Positions 29,865-38,568 of a DNA stretch of 64,000 nucleotides are shown one piece after another. The notes beneath the pieces were generated by a model, which had not been told where the DNA came from, did not search any database, and saw only the letters and a program-made list of their open reading frames with translations. Source of the stretch: Lichenicoccus roseus (GTDB lineage: Bacteria; Pseudomonadota; Alphaproteobacteria; Acetobacterales; Acetobacteraceae). Location of the stretch: NCBI RefSeq assembly GCF_005844085.1, contig NZ_VCDI01000005.1, positions 310,001-374,000 on the forward strand, written 5' to 3'. The translations under genes were made by a program, and so were the position numbers. The first letter of the stretch is position 1, and each line of letters begins with the position of its first letter.

Positions 29865-29929
29865 TGTCACGCGACACGTAAGTCTGTCAGAACGACACAT
29901 AACCTTGTCAGTCACGACGCATAAAAGCC
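29865..29929 (+). mobile_element. rho-proximal end of a Tn7-like transposon (TnsB-binding repeats)
   Basis: Three related repeats start with TGTC at 29865, 29885 and 29906, spaced 20 and 21 bp. The first reads TGTCACGCGACACGTAA, the second TGTCAGAACGACACATAA, and the third TGTCAGTCACGACGCATAA. Each has TGTC, a central CGAC and an ATAA-like end, the pattern of TnsB sites in Tn7-like and CAST elements, whose termini begin with TGT. The end is 28 bp after the rho stop, close to the 25 bp between glmS and Tn7. Confidence 0.75.
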
Positions 29930-30274
29930 GTCGATTTCCGCTGACAAGGCTTTGTTTTCGTGCAACTTCTTCTTGACGGCCCCAACTTCTCCAGTTCATC
30001 TCCCACTGCGAGGCATGTCGGGACAGAAAACGGATGCCCGCTCCTTCATCATCCTGGTGATGGAAAAAGAGTCCTTGAGGGATCAAGCTTGCGGAGGCGT
30101 CGGACGCACGCCTCGGCCTGGGGGTCGAAATGCTCCTTCCAGAGGTCGTTGGCGTGGGCAGCATCTGGGATTCCGCGTTTCTGAGTTCTACCGGCGGCTC
30201 CTGTCCTTGGGCTGCTGCGGTACGTAGGACCTACGTCCGCATCCATTGTGGAACACAACCGTGAAGAAGCACCC
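29930..30274. other. Intergenic region inside the transposon end
   Basis: After the third repeat this stretch has no convincing gene. A TGACAAGGC near 29942 may be a fourth degenerate terminal site in inverse orientation. It then runs to the AbiEi-like start. Confidence 0.4.
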
Positions 30275-30889
30275 GTGACTCAGGGCGAGGAGCTCCTTCG
30301 CCTCCTTGCAGATGGTTCGGTCAGACGGGCCGTGGATCTCCGTGCCGCCGGGATACGGTCACAGGCGATCGCGAATGCTTTGGAGGGTGGGCTGATCCAA
30401 CGGGCGGCGATTGGCTCGTATTTTCGCCCCGAAGCAGTAGATGACCCCGTGATGGTAGACCTCGCGGCAACTTGCCAGCGGATGCCCAGGGCTGTCGTAT
30501 GCCTCATGTCCGCCGCCCACCTCTGTGGGCTGATCGAATGTGCACCGGCACGTGCTTGGCTTGCTCTACCCGTGGGCGCGCACGGCGGGAGACCGGGGAC
30601 ATCCGGACCGCGCATCCTTCGCTGGAGCTTCGAGGGAGCCTCCGACGTTGATGTCGTCGAAAAAGACATATGCGGTGTCCGGATCCGACATACAGGTCCA
30701 AATCGGACGATCATCGATTTAATGCGGTATGGCGCCCGGTGGGGTGAGCCAACTGCAGGAATCCTTGCCGCCCGAGCGTTCGTTGCGGCAGGCGGAAATT
30801 TGGCCGATGTGGCGCGCGTCGCTGAGGCAGTGAATGCCCCAAAAGCGGTACTGGACGCCGTGAGAACGTTAGCCCTGGTTCTGTCATAG
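30275..30889 (+). CDS. AbiEi-like antitoxin with N-terminal winged helix
   Basis: GTG 30275 with GAAGAAG upstream gives 204 residues; GTG 30248 is also in frame. The N-terminal part (LLRLLADGSVRRAVDLRAAGI to SYFRP) looks like the winged-helix repressor domain of AbiEi. The C-terminal part, with ILRW-x-x and D-x-x-R-Y, resembles the AbiEi effector domain that neutralises AbiEii. A nucleotidyltransferase-like AbiEii gene lies 840 bp downstream on the same strand. It is the first gene inside the transposon end. The family assignment is moderately sure. Confidence 0.62.
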   Translation: MTQGEELLRLLADGSVRRAVDLRAAGIRSQAIANALEGGLIQRAAIGSYFRPEAVDDPVMVDLAATCQRMPRAVVCLMSAAHLCGLIECAPARAWLALPVGAHGGRPGTSGPRILRWSFEGASDVDVVEKDICGVRIRHTGPNRTIIDLMRYGARWGEPTAGILAARAFVAAGGNLADVARVAEAVNAPKAVLDAVRTLALVLS

Positions 30890-31733
30890 GTCACTGCCGC
30901 TGCGAGGCGAAATCGTCAAAGACTTCCAGCCGTCGCCCGCCCTTTCCCTGGATGCGACCTCCAGCTTCCCAAGCCATTTGTGGTGAACGGCCCTTCCGGC
31001 ACACGCCATTCTGGACATGTGGGAAACAGGTGACCGCCCCACGAAAACTTATCCTCGCTGTCCATACGGAATGGCCAGGTTTGTGAGCTGAGGTTCTATG
31101 ACCAATGGTGTGCGATTGGGTTGTCACGGCCACTCGCGCGAACTTGCTGTCTTCGTGCAGACCGCCTCCACTGCCTGATGGGTGCCGGGCAGCTAAGGGT
31201 CGCAAGAATACTGACGGCCGACCCACTCCGTGGCAGTTCCAGCGGGGATTCAATAGACACACAACCTGATTTCTGCGTTGCCGAGGAGGCTTTCGAAGCC
31301 GAACGTCGGGCAGCTGGAAGCGGATGGTCCGTACGGCACGATTGCGGAACTGCAGTAGGAACTCCAACGCAAAAACAGCTGCGGCGAGCCGACACTGAAG
31401 CGGCTCAGATCTTCGAGCCGGTGGAACCGGACGTCCTGATCAGGGCGGTAGCCAGGCTCACGTTGTCCGACCGTGTGACATCACCTCCCTTGGCCACTGC
31501 CATCGGCGCCGTGCTGACGTGGGCGGCAATGCGACGGCTCTGATCCTGGTAAACCGTTGGCAAAACGCGAAGGTTCAAGCTCCTTCCGTATCTCCCCCGC
31601 ACATCGTTCCAAAATAGACGGAATCTATAAAAAAGCGACTCGACTCGAGTGAGTTTGTCCTATTTCATGTCGACTGAGCACTCTTCAGGGGGCCTGACAT
31701 GGAGGACGACCCAAGACGTGATCGTTGCCGCCG
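30890..31733. other. Gene-poor stretch between the two AbiE-like genes
   Basis: About 840 bp where AbiE genes would normally abut. Short open frames exist on both strands (for example 31121-31543, plus), but none shows a recognisable domain, a good ribosome site or continuous composition. It may hold decayed sequence or an insertion remnant. Confidence 0.45.
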
Positions 31734-32726
31734 ATGATGAAAGGGGCGCTTAGAAGGGCGGAATCGAGCGGCAGTCCAGCCACGATCATGCGGCTGCGAA
31801 TGCATACCGCCGTCGAACGGACTTTGCGACAGCTTCAGGATAGTGAGCACAGGGACGACTTCAGTGTTCGTGGCGCATGGTCGTTCGCAGTCTGGCTAGG
31901 AGACCTGCCACGGTCGACACGAGGCCTCGACCTGGTGCACCACGGTCGCCACGCCGATCCGGTGGCCATTCTGCGAGAGGTGTTTCCCCAAGTCGGCAAT
32001 GACGCCCTGATATGGGACGGATTAGACGTGTCCGAGGTCGGTTCGGCCTGGACTAGACGCAGTCGTATCCGGCTCCGTACACCCATCCAGGATGTCGTCG
32101 TCCCCCTCGTCGTCGACATCGCCCACCATGTGGGAGCGCCGTTATACGTTGAACGCCTTGGCGTCGTGCCCGTGTCTGGCAGACGGTTCCTGGTCAACTG
32201 CATGTCTAAGGAATGGCTGTTCGCCGAGAAGTGCGCCCTGCTGGTGACATATGGACCCGACCACACGAGGCTGCAGGATCTGTTTGATCTTCTCGAGATG
32301 AGCCGTAATTTTCAGTTCCAAGGCACCGCGCTCTGCGAAGCGTTCCAGATAGTGGCATCCAGTCGCGACGCCGAGAGAATGGTCCGGCGGCACGACGGCT
32401 ACTGGGAAGCCTCCCTTGATCGCAGGAGATGCTCGTCAGGCTCTCTGCGCAGGTGGGAGGCTATAACCAGCACCGGACCAGGACAGCGGTCCTTCGCCTG
32501 CCTGCAGCAGGCTATCGCAGGGGTCCGGGACTTCGTATGGCCGATCCTCGACGCGGTTCGCGCCGAGCAGGATCATCCCGCCGTCTGGCGCCCGGGACTC
32601 GGCTGGGGTTCCCGGATACGGAGACAACCATGCATGCCAGCCCAGCTGCCGCTCCCGTTCGACACTGCGGCTAAACGAACAGGTCGATGCGCTCTTAAGC
32701 CCTTGTTCGAAGAGCAGAAACCGTAA
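31734..32726 (+). CDS. AbiEii-like nucleotidyltransferase with degenerate catalytic motif
   Basis: The start is uncertain (TTG 31725, ATG 31734 or 31737, ATG 31788). About 330 residues. The N-terminal part has the layout of AbiEii: FSVRGAWSFAVWLGDLPRSTRGLDLV, then KEWLFAEKCALL and a RLQDLFDLLEM segment. The family motif is G-G/S then D-h-D/E. Here the first catalytic Asp is Gly (RGLDL) and the preceding G-S/G is G-A, so catalysis may be lost. A basic C-terminal tail of about 60 residues is unusual. It pairs with the AbiEi-like gene at 30.3 kb. Confidence 0.55.
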   Translation: MMKGALRRAESSGSPATIMRLRMHTAVERTLRQLQDSEHRDDFSVRGAWSFAVWLGDLPRSTRGLDLVHHGRHADPVAILREVFPQVGNDALIWDGLDVSEVGSAWTRRSRIRLRTPIQDVVVPLVVDIAHHVGAPLYVERLGVVPVSGRRFLVNCMSKEWLFAEKCALLVTYGPDHTRLQDLFDLLEMSRNFQFQGTALCEAFQIVASSRDAERMVRRHDGYWEASLDRRRCSSGSLRRWEAITSTGPGQRSFACLQQAIAGVRDFVWPILDAVRAEQDHPAVWRPGLGWGSRIRRQPCMPAQLPLPFDTAAKRTGRCALKPLFEEQKP

Positions 32727-33180
32727 AGGTTGAGACGGAACAACAGCTATCCCAGTCGCCCCGAGCGCCGTCGAGTATGGGAACGCAGAACCCGGCAGCG
32801 GTCGTGCCAAACCTGTTGACAATACGCAAGGAGTATGATCAGTTACCTCTCATGGCACGCATTGATCAGAACCCCGCTGGTCTGATGTCCAACCGGTTGG
32901 TTGGCAGCGTCCCGTTTGTCATGACCGGCTCCATATCGTCCTGAAGGTCGTCAACGCTCTTAAGTGAGCGTCTTCCCGCCTTGGACGGAGCCAACGTGAT
33001 GCTTCCGAAGTTTAGTGGTCATGCCGCTGCCGCGGCCGTTCCGTGCTCTAATACCATTACGCTGGTCATACGCAAGACGTTCGACGCCGTCCTCTGACGG
33101 TTGCTTCGCCATTCTAGTAATGGCGCCTCGAATAGTCGCACCGCATCGTTTACCTCTAGATGCAAGACCAGGATTTCCCA
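32727..33180. other. Region between the AbiEii-like gene and tnsA
   Basis: The 450 bp has no supported gene. It must hold the tns promoter, but no confident -35/-10 pair or further TnsB repeat was seen. Confidence 0.4.
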
Positions 33181-33900
33181 ATGGTCGTTAATGTCATCCG
33201 TCGCCCCACGACGAAGAAAGAACGCCTGCGCGCTGCACGCGCATGGGCCGAGGGACGCGAGACCTATGTTCCGTCGAGGAACGTAATTGTCCGCTCCCCC
33301 GTGCGCATCCTGCGCGAATTGGTCAGCGTTAAAATGGGCTGCAAGGTACCGTGCGAGTCTTCTATCGAGTACGACCACTTCGTCGTCCTCGACACCCGGC
33401 ACGACGTGGCATCTTTCCGAGCACAACCGGAAATCATCCGCGTTCCTGATGAAACCGGAACTATCCGGCGTCACTATCCTGACGCACGGGTTGAGTTCAC
33501 GAACGGCAAGGTGGAAATCCACGAGGTAAAGCCGGACAAGGTTGCCGCCAAACCGGAAGTGGTGGCCCAGCATGCGCTTGTTGCCGCCGAATATGCACGT
33601 CGCGGCTTGAGCTATGTCGTAGTGACAGAGAGTGACATCCGCCGCCAACCCCGTCTCGATAATGCCCGCCTCATCCGGTCCGCGCGGATGCACCGTCCCA
33701 GCCAAGCTACCTGGGCCTTCGTCAGCGTTGCATTGTCGAACGGGCCCCTACCGTTTACTGCGCTAGAAGCTTTGGCAGGCACCGTCTCGGCTAAGATGGA
33801 GCTGTTGGCTCTTACACTTCGCGGTCAACTCCACATGGAGTGGGAGCGGCTTCCCGTCGGTCCGGCAATCCTCGTCTCCCTCCAGGATGCCCCACGATGA
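33181..33900 (+). CDS. tnsA: Tn7-like transposase endonuclease subunit TnsA
   Basis: ATG 33181 has AGGA at 33169-33172; another ATG at 33160 is in frame. The 239-residue protein has the TnsA restriction-endonuclease-like fold: acidic residues E59/E63 in PCESSIEYDHF, D101 in HYPDARVEF, and K117 in HEVKP, which match E63-D114-K132 of Tn7 TnsA. It cuts the 5' strands at the transposon ends, so the element should move by cut-and-paste. It overlaps tnsB by ATGA. Confidence 0.85.
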   Translation: MVVNVIRRPTTKKERLRAARAWAEGRETYVPSRNVIVRSPVRILRELVSVKMGCKVPCESSIEYDHFVVLDTRHDVASFRAQPEIIRVPDETGTIRRHYPDARVEFTNGKVEIHEVKPDKVAAKPEVVAQHALVAAEYARRGLSYVVVTESDIRRQPRLDNARLIRSARMHRPSQATWAFVSVALSNGPLPFTALEALAGTVSAKMELLALTLRGQLHMEWERLPVGPAILVSLQDAPR

Positions 33901-35891
33901 CCACAGTTCTCTGGCAGCTGGGCGAGGTCCTGGACCTGGTGGTCGGCGGCCATGCCACCCGCTACCGGATTTTGGGCAGGACGGGGGACGGCCTTAATCT
34001 CATCGGCGAGACCGACAGCCGAGCCCAATTTGTGCTGGAGTCCGAGCTCTGCCGGATGTGGGCCGCAGGCGAAGCACGACGTGTCCGCGACCCCAAGGAT
34101 GTGCTGAACCGCGAGCAGAGACTCTTCGTGTCCCGCAGCATGGATACGATGACGGCCAGCGAGCGGGCCCATGCTAACTGGCTGGCGCCCTACCTGATGG
34201 CGATGAAGCGCGTGAAGAAGCGCATTGGTCCATCGAGCAGGCGGAAACTGGAAGAGCTCATCGACCGTGTGGCGGCCGAGAAAGGCCATGCCCGGAAGCC
34301 GAGCTGGCGGACTGTCGGCCACCACTTCCGGCAGATGCAGCTGCCCGGAGCGGACGGCCGCTGGCTGGCGCCCCGTGTATCGGCGCGTGGCAATCGGACT
34401 GCCCGCTATGGTGGTTTCGAGGCCATCATCGAAAAGGTACTTCGGGAACAGGTCCTCATTCCGAACCGACGCCCATTGACGCTCGTCCACGCGCATCTGC
34501 AGAGAGAACTCGATGCCTACCGGGCGGCCGCACCATCAGGGGAACGGGTTGCACCCAAAATCGACGTGAGGACGGTCCAGCGTCGGGTTAGCATGTTCCA
34601 AGCCAACGAGAAGGTCGCGGCTTGGCATGGGCCGAACGCCGCGCGGCGGAAGCACCGTCCTGTCGGGGCCGGACCAGAGGCCGATTGGCCTCAACAGCGG
34701 GTGGAAATCGACCACCACCTGCTCGACGTCCTCGTGACGCATCCAAAAACCGGAACGGTCCTTGGACGCCCGTGGCTGACAGTAGCCATCGACAAGTTCA
34801 GCCGCATGATTGTCGGCTTGCATGTCGGCTTCGAGGAACCAGGCGACCTGACCGTGATGCTGTGCCTGCGCCAGGCAATCAAGCCGAAGGTCCAGATGCT
34901 CCGCGACTACGAGATGCCTGTTGATGCCTGGCCATGCCAAGGCCTCCCGGAGACGATTGTCGTCGACAATGGCCCGGAATTCCACAGTTCGTCGCTCGAC
35001 GACGCCACCACGCAACTCGGGATTGATGTCCTATATTGCGCGACAAGGACCCCAGAGCAGAAGGGAAGCATCGAACGCTGGTTCGGTAGCCTATCGACGG
35101 GCCTTATTCATGCCCTACCAGGAACGACGAAATCCAATACGGTGGCTCGGGGCGAGTACAAGAGTGAAAAAGAAGCGGTATTAACCATCGCCGAGCTTCG
35201 CGAGCTCATCGTGCGATGGGTGGTCGGGGAATACTCCATCCGGGTCCATGAAGGCTTCAAGGGGATTCCCCTGGACCAATGGCGCCAAGGCGTCGCCGCG
35301 CATCCGGTCGCGCTACCGACGGAAGTTGAGGACCTCGACGTGCTCTTGTCACCAACTGAGGAGAGGACCCTGACGCGGCAGGGCGTAAGGCTACACGGCC
35401 TTCATTACTCTACCAATCATCGACGTCTCGGCGAGCTCCTTAACGCGCATGACAAGCCGGACAAGTCGGTCATCAAGTTCGACCCGAGCGACCTGGGCGA
35501 GGTACGGCTACTCGATTGGCAGATGAACCGCTTCCTGCCGCTGCGATGTCTCCAGTTCGAGTATGCAGACGGATTGACGCTCCGCGAGCATCAGGAGGTC
35601 ACTAATTGCGCCCGCGACAAATTGGATGAGGGCGGTCGGCTGTACGAGTCCGACTTGCTCGCACACCGCGGGTGGATGTCCGGCAAAATCGACGAGCTGA
35701 ACGCGCGAGGGAAGTTGAAGGGACGCAGGGCCGCACGCTTCTCCGGCGCCGATGAGGGTGTCGCACCGGTCCGACCGCGGAAATCAGTACCGGCGCCGGA
35801 GGCCGGGGACGCTCTCGGCCTGCCCGACCCGTCCAACGACGATGACGACGAATTCGCCGACCTCGGCATCACCATCCAAACCATCCGCTGA
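33897..35891 (+). CDS. tnsB: Tn7-like DDE transposase TnsB
   Basis: The 664-residue protein has N-terminal helix-turn-helix DNA-binding regions and a retroviral-integrase-type DDE core with D272 (VEIDHHLLDV), D357 (IVVDNGPEF) and E393 (KGSIERWFGS). A C-terminal Mu-transposase-like barrel and a flexible acidic tail that should contact TnsC follow. It binds the TGTC repeats and joins 3' ends to target DNA. The start overlaps the tnsA stop, and 19 codons further upstream are open but belong to tnsA. Confidence 0.93.
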   Translation: MTTVLWQLGEVLDLVVGGHATRYRILGRTGDGLNLIGETDSRAQFVLESELCRMWAAGEARRVRDPKDVLNREQRLFVSRSMDTMTASERAHANWLAPYLMAMKRVKKRIGPSSRRKLEELIDRVAAEKGHARKPSWRTVGHHFRQMQLPGADGRWLAPRVSARGNRTARYGGFEAIIEKVLREQVLIPNRRPLTLVHAHLQRELDAYRAAAPSGERVAPKIDVRTVQRRVSMFQANEKVAAWHGPNAARRKHRPVGAGPEADWPQQRVEIDHHLLDVLVTHPKTGTVLGRPWLTVAIDKFSRMIVGLHVGFEEPGDLTVMLCLRQAIKPKVQMLRDYEMPVDAWPCQGLPETIVVDNGPEFHSSSLDDATTQLGIDVLYCATRTPEQKGSIERWFGSLSTGLIHALPGTTKSNTVARGEYKSEKEAVLTIAELRELIVRWVVGEYSIRVHEGFKGIPLDQWRQGVAAHPVALPTEVEDLDVLLSPTEERTLTRQGVRLHGLHYSTNHRRLGELLNAHDKPDKSVIKFDPSDLGEVRLLDWQMNRFLPLRCLQFEYADGLTLREHQEVTNCARDKLDEGGRLYESDLLAHRGWMSGKIDELNARGKLKGRRAARFSGADEGVAPVRPRKSVPAPEAGDALGLPDPSNDDDDEFADLGITIQTIR

Positions 35892-35904
35892 ACGGAGCAA
35901 GCTC

Positions 35905-36948
35905 ATGAGCGTGGCGCTAACAAACCTTGAAGCCACTATCCCTTTGACATCCATCGAGAAGGTCATCGCGTTCAAGAACGCATATTTAAGATCTCCACTT
36001 TTGGCGGAGGTGGAGAAGGACCTCGAGCGCCTGTTCGACTACGGGCAGGTCGGAGCCCAGAGCGGAACATCGGCAAACACGTACATGCTCGTCGGCGCAC
36101 CCGGCAGCGGTAAGACGGGCGCTCTTCGTCGCTTTGAGAACAGACATCCAAAAGTTCAGGAGGCCGAACGAGACGTCTACCCAGTCCTCTACGTTGAGGT
36201 TCCGCCATGCACCACCAGGAAGGCCCTCGCCGAAAGAATCCTTCAAGCGCTGCGGGCATTTGTTCCAGCCAACAGCACCGAGATCCGCCTGACGGAAAAG
36301 GTGCGGAAACATCTCCGTGACCAGGGAGTAAAGGTGCTCGTGCTGGACGAGGCCCAGCATCTCACGAACCCGGAGAGGAGACGCCTGAATTATGAGGCCG
36401 CCGATTGGGTGAAGGGCATCGCGAACGACGGCACTTGTTCGGTGGTCCTCGCGGGGGTGCTGGAGGCGTGGGAGGTCTACCGCTACAACGGACAGCTCAG
36501 CCGTCGCTCGCTCGGCAACCGTATGCTTACAGCCTATCGCGTTTCGGAGCGCGGCGGATTGCATGCCTTCCGCGGATTGCTGGACATGTTCGAAGGAATC
36601 CTGCCCTTCGACGAACGCTCGAACCTGAAGGACGACCTCACGGCCCTGCGCATCCACCGGCAGGTCGGAGGCCTCATTGGACGACTGTCCGATTTCCTGG
36701 CCGCCGCCCTGGTCCTGGCGCTCGAGGAGGGACTTCAGTGCCTGACGCCCGACGTGCTCCGGGAGGTCGCTATCCAACAGTGTCCGCTGGACAATCCCGA
36801 CTGGCAAAACCCGTTCGATATGAACAGAAATGAACTGATGGCCGCCGCGGTGGAGGAGGAAGGACGGCCCTCGGTCATCGGCATCGACCTGCCGACCAAC
36901 CTCCGCCGAGGACCGCGGTTAATGACCCAGCGCGATGTCCTCGCCTGA
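35905..36948 (+). CDS. tnsC: Tn7-like AAA+ regulator TnsC
   Basis: The 347-residue ATPase has Walker A GAPGSGKT at 64-71 and Walker B VLVLDEAQHL (D148-E149). It is of the TniB/TnsC type. It links the TniQ target selector to TnsAB and assembles on target DNA. The start at 35905 follows tnsB by 13 bp; an open frame begins further upstream inside tnsB. tniQ follows by 6 bp, so all four genes are one operon. Confidence 0.92.
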   Translation: MSVALTNLEATIPLTSIEKVIAFKNAYLRSPLLAEVEKDLERLFDYGQVGAQSGTSANTYMLVGAPGSGKTGALRRFENRHPKVQEAERDVYPVLYVEVPPCTTRKALAERILQALRAFVPANSTEIRLTEKVRKHLRDQGVKVLVLDEAQHLTNPERRRLNYEAADWVKGIANDGTCSVVLAGVLEAWEVYRYNGQLSRRSLGNRMLTAYRVSERGGLHAFRGLLDMFEGILPFDERSNLKDDLTALRIHRQVGGLIGRLSDFLAAALVLALEEGLQCLTPDVLREVAIQQCPLDNPDWQNPFDMNRNELMAAAVEEEGRPSVIGIDLPTNLRRGPRLMTQRDVLA

Positions 36949-36954
36949 ACCTCT

Positions 36955-38367
36955 ATGGTCTGCGGGGACGGCAGGCTTCCGCTGCGCGCCGCTCCAGTTG
37001 TCGGAGAGACAATCCTCGGCTTTCTCGTCAGGCTGGCCGAACGGAACGGCCTACATCTAGGGCTGCCGTTCGCCCGGTCGCTCGGGATACCGTTCGCCAC
37101 CCTGACGATGGCGGCGACAGGCGAGTTCGACCTCGCTCAACTGGCCATTGCCTCGCAGATCCCTCTGTCGACCCTGCTCGCCATGACCTACCGCGGCGAG
37201 CAGGGACGTCCCCTCTCGTTCCGAGGCAGGCCGGTTTCCCGGCGGGCGCTGATCTTCGCAAGGAGATCCTTCTGCCCGGCATGCTTAGCCGAGAAGCCGT
37301 ATCACCGCGACATGTGGGATCTGGCTCTGTCCACGGCATGCCTCCGTCATAGGACCCTGCTTTCCAATGAGTGCCATGCCTGCGGGAAGACCACTGGTTG
37401 GAGGGACAGCTCAATCAGAACATGCCGATGCGGATTCGACCTGTCCCGATCCCCCATGCAGGCAATCCCGGACGGTGCCCTGGCGGCCATATCGGAGGTG
37501 CATGTCCTATTTGGCACCGACGATGTGCTCGACGATCCCCGTTCCACGCCCTGGCCCAAGGTTCTGCGATCGCTGGGGGCGGAGGAGGCGTCTTCTTTGA
37601 TGTTCCATCTCGGCTGGTATGCCTCGAGCAGGTCTGGCATTCCACGATCGCTGGCAGACCCCGCATTCCTGGATGCCGTCCCCTCGATTTTGACCCTGGG
37701 CTACCAGATCGGACTGGACTGGCCTGAGGCCTTTCACGCCTTCCTATCGCGCTGCGCGGCCCTGACCCCGGCGGAAGGCAGATACGGCGCCCGCAGAGCG
37801 TTTGGACCCATCCTCGGATGGATGACTTCCCTCGACAAGGGAAGCCCCCTGTCACCCCTTCTGTGGCGGGAGCTGGAGCGGTTCATGGCCAGCCGTCCCG
37901 AACTACGCACCAAATGCCCGCGTCTGGCCCCCGCGCCGGAGGCGGGCAGCTTCCTGACGCTGACGCAAGCATCGCGGACGTTGCATCGATCCGTCGAGCG
38001 CGTCGGCCCCGTGCTGAAACGGCACGGATTTTTTGTCGAGTCCGACGGCAACGGCAAGGGTGCACCAATCCTTCTCAGGAAATCCGATGTCGAACGGTTG
38101 GCTGCCGAGCTAGTCGGTCTTGAAGGAAAGAAAGCCGTGCAGCGTCGTCTGAGTTGCAGTTTCGAGACCCTGGAGAGGATCCTGAAAACCGGAGTCCTGC
38201 CGCCAGTCGACGGAGTTGTAGCCGAACTATCCGGAAAACCTCGATGGCGGGCGTCGGACGTACAGGCTTTCTTGAAGGCCTTCGAAGAGGTCCCGCCACA
38301 ACGCGACACTATGGATCCGTCGCCCGCAGCCATCCTTCTCGGCCGTATGGCAGCCCCACCGGCGTGA
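36955..38367 (+). CDS. tniQ: TniQ/TnsD-like target selector
   Basis: The 470-residue protein has the N-terminal TniQ fold and zinc ligands C107, C110, C129, H132, C140, C143, C157 and C159 in two ribbons. An extended C-terminal helical region carries two HTH-like segments (LTLTQASRTLHRSVERV and KAVQRRLSCSFETLERIL). The size lies between small CAST TniQ (about 400 aa or less) and Tn7 TnsD (508 aa). The long C-terminal half suggests sequence-specific DNA binding as in TnsD, with the 3' end of rho the likely site. No Cas partner was seen. Confidence 0.88.
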   Translation: MVCGDGRLPLRAAPVVGETILGFLVRLAERNGLHLGLPFARSLGIPFATLTMAATGEFDLAQLAIASQIPLSTLLAMTYRGEQGRPLSFRGRPVSRRALIFARRSFCPACLAEKPYHRDMWDLALSTACLRHRTLLSNECHACGKTTGWRDSSIRTCRCGFDLSRSPMQAIPDGALAAISEVHVLFGTDDVLDDPRSTPWPKVLRSLGAEEASSLMFHLGWYASSRSGIPRSLADPAFLDAVPSILTLGYQIGLDWPEAFHAFLSRCAALTPAEGRYGARRAFGPILGWMTSLDKGSPLSPLLWRELERFMASRPELRTKCPRLAPAPEAGSFLTLTQASRTLHRSVERVGPVLKRHGFFVESDGNGKGAPILLRKSDVERLAAELVGLEGKKAVQRRLSCSFETLERILKTGVLPPVDGVVAELSGKPRWRASDVQAFLKAFEEVPPQRDTMDPSPAAILLGRMAAPPA

Positions 38368-38568
38368 TACTCCACCGCTACGATTGAAACCTTTGGAACC
38401 AGGGTGGCTATTAAGTGGGCATGCTTCTCCCTTCCGGTCTAGGGCCAGGGAGCATGGCTTAGATTTTGAAAGTCAGATAACGACACTATTTGGCGCTAAC
38501 GAACTTCCAAAGTCGCCAAGCCCTTGCTCCCACGCAAGCTCACCAATTCTCAATGCTGTCCGCAAGCT

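Noticed and set aside
31121-31543. 140-codon plus-strand frame between the AbiE-like genes
   Set aside because: No ribosome site, no family and irregular composition.
38382-38394. GATTGAAACCTTT, also at 50276-50288, resembling the 3' end of CRISPR repeats
   Set aside because: Only two isolated 13-base copies 12 kb apart, with no array, spacers or Cas genes. Such matches are expected by chance.
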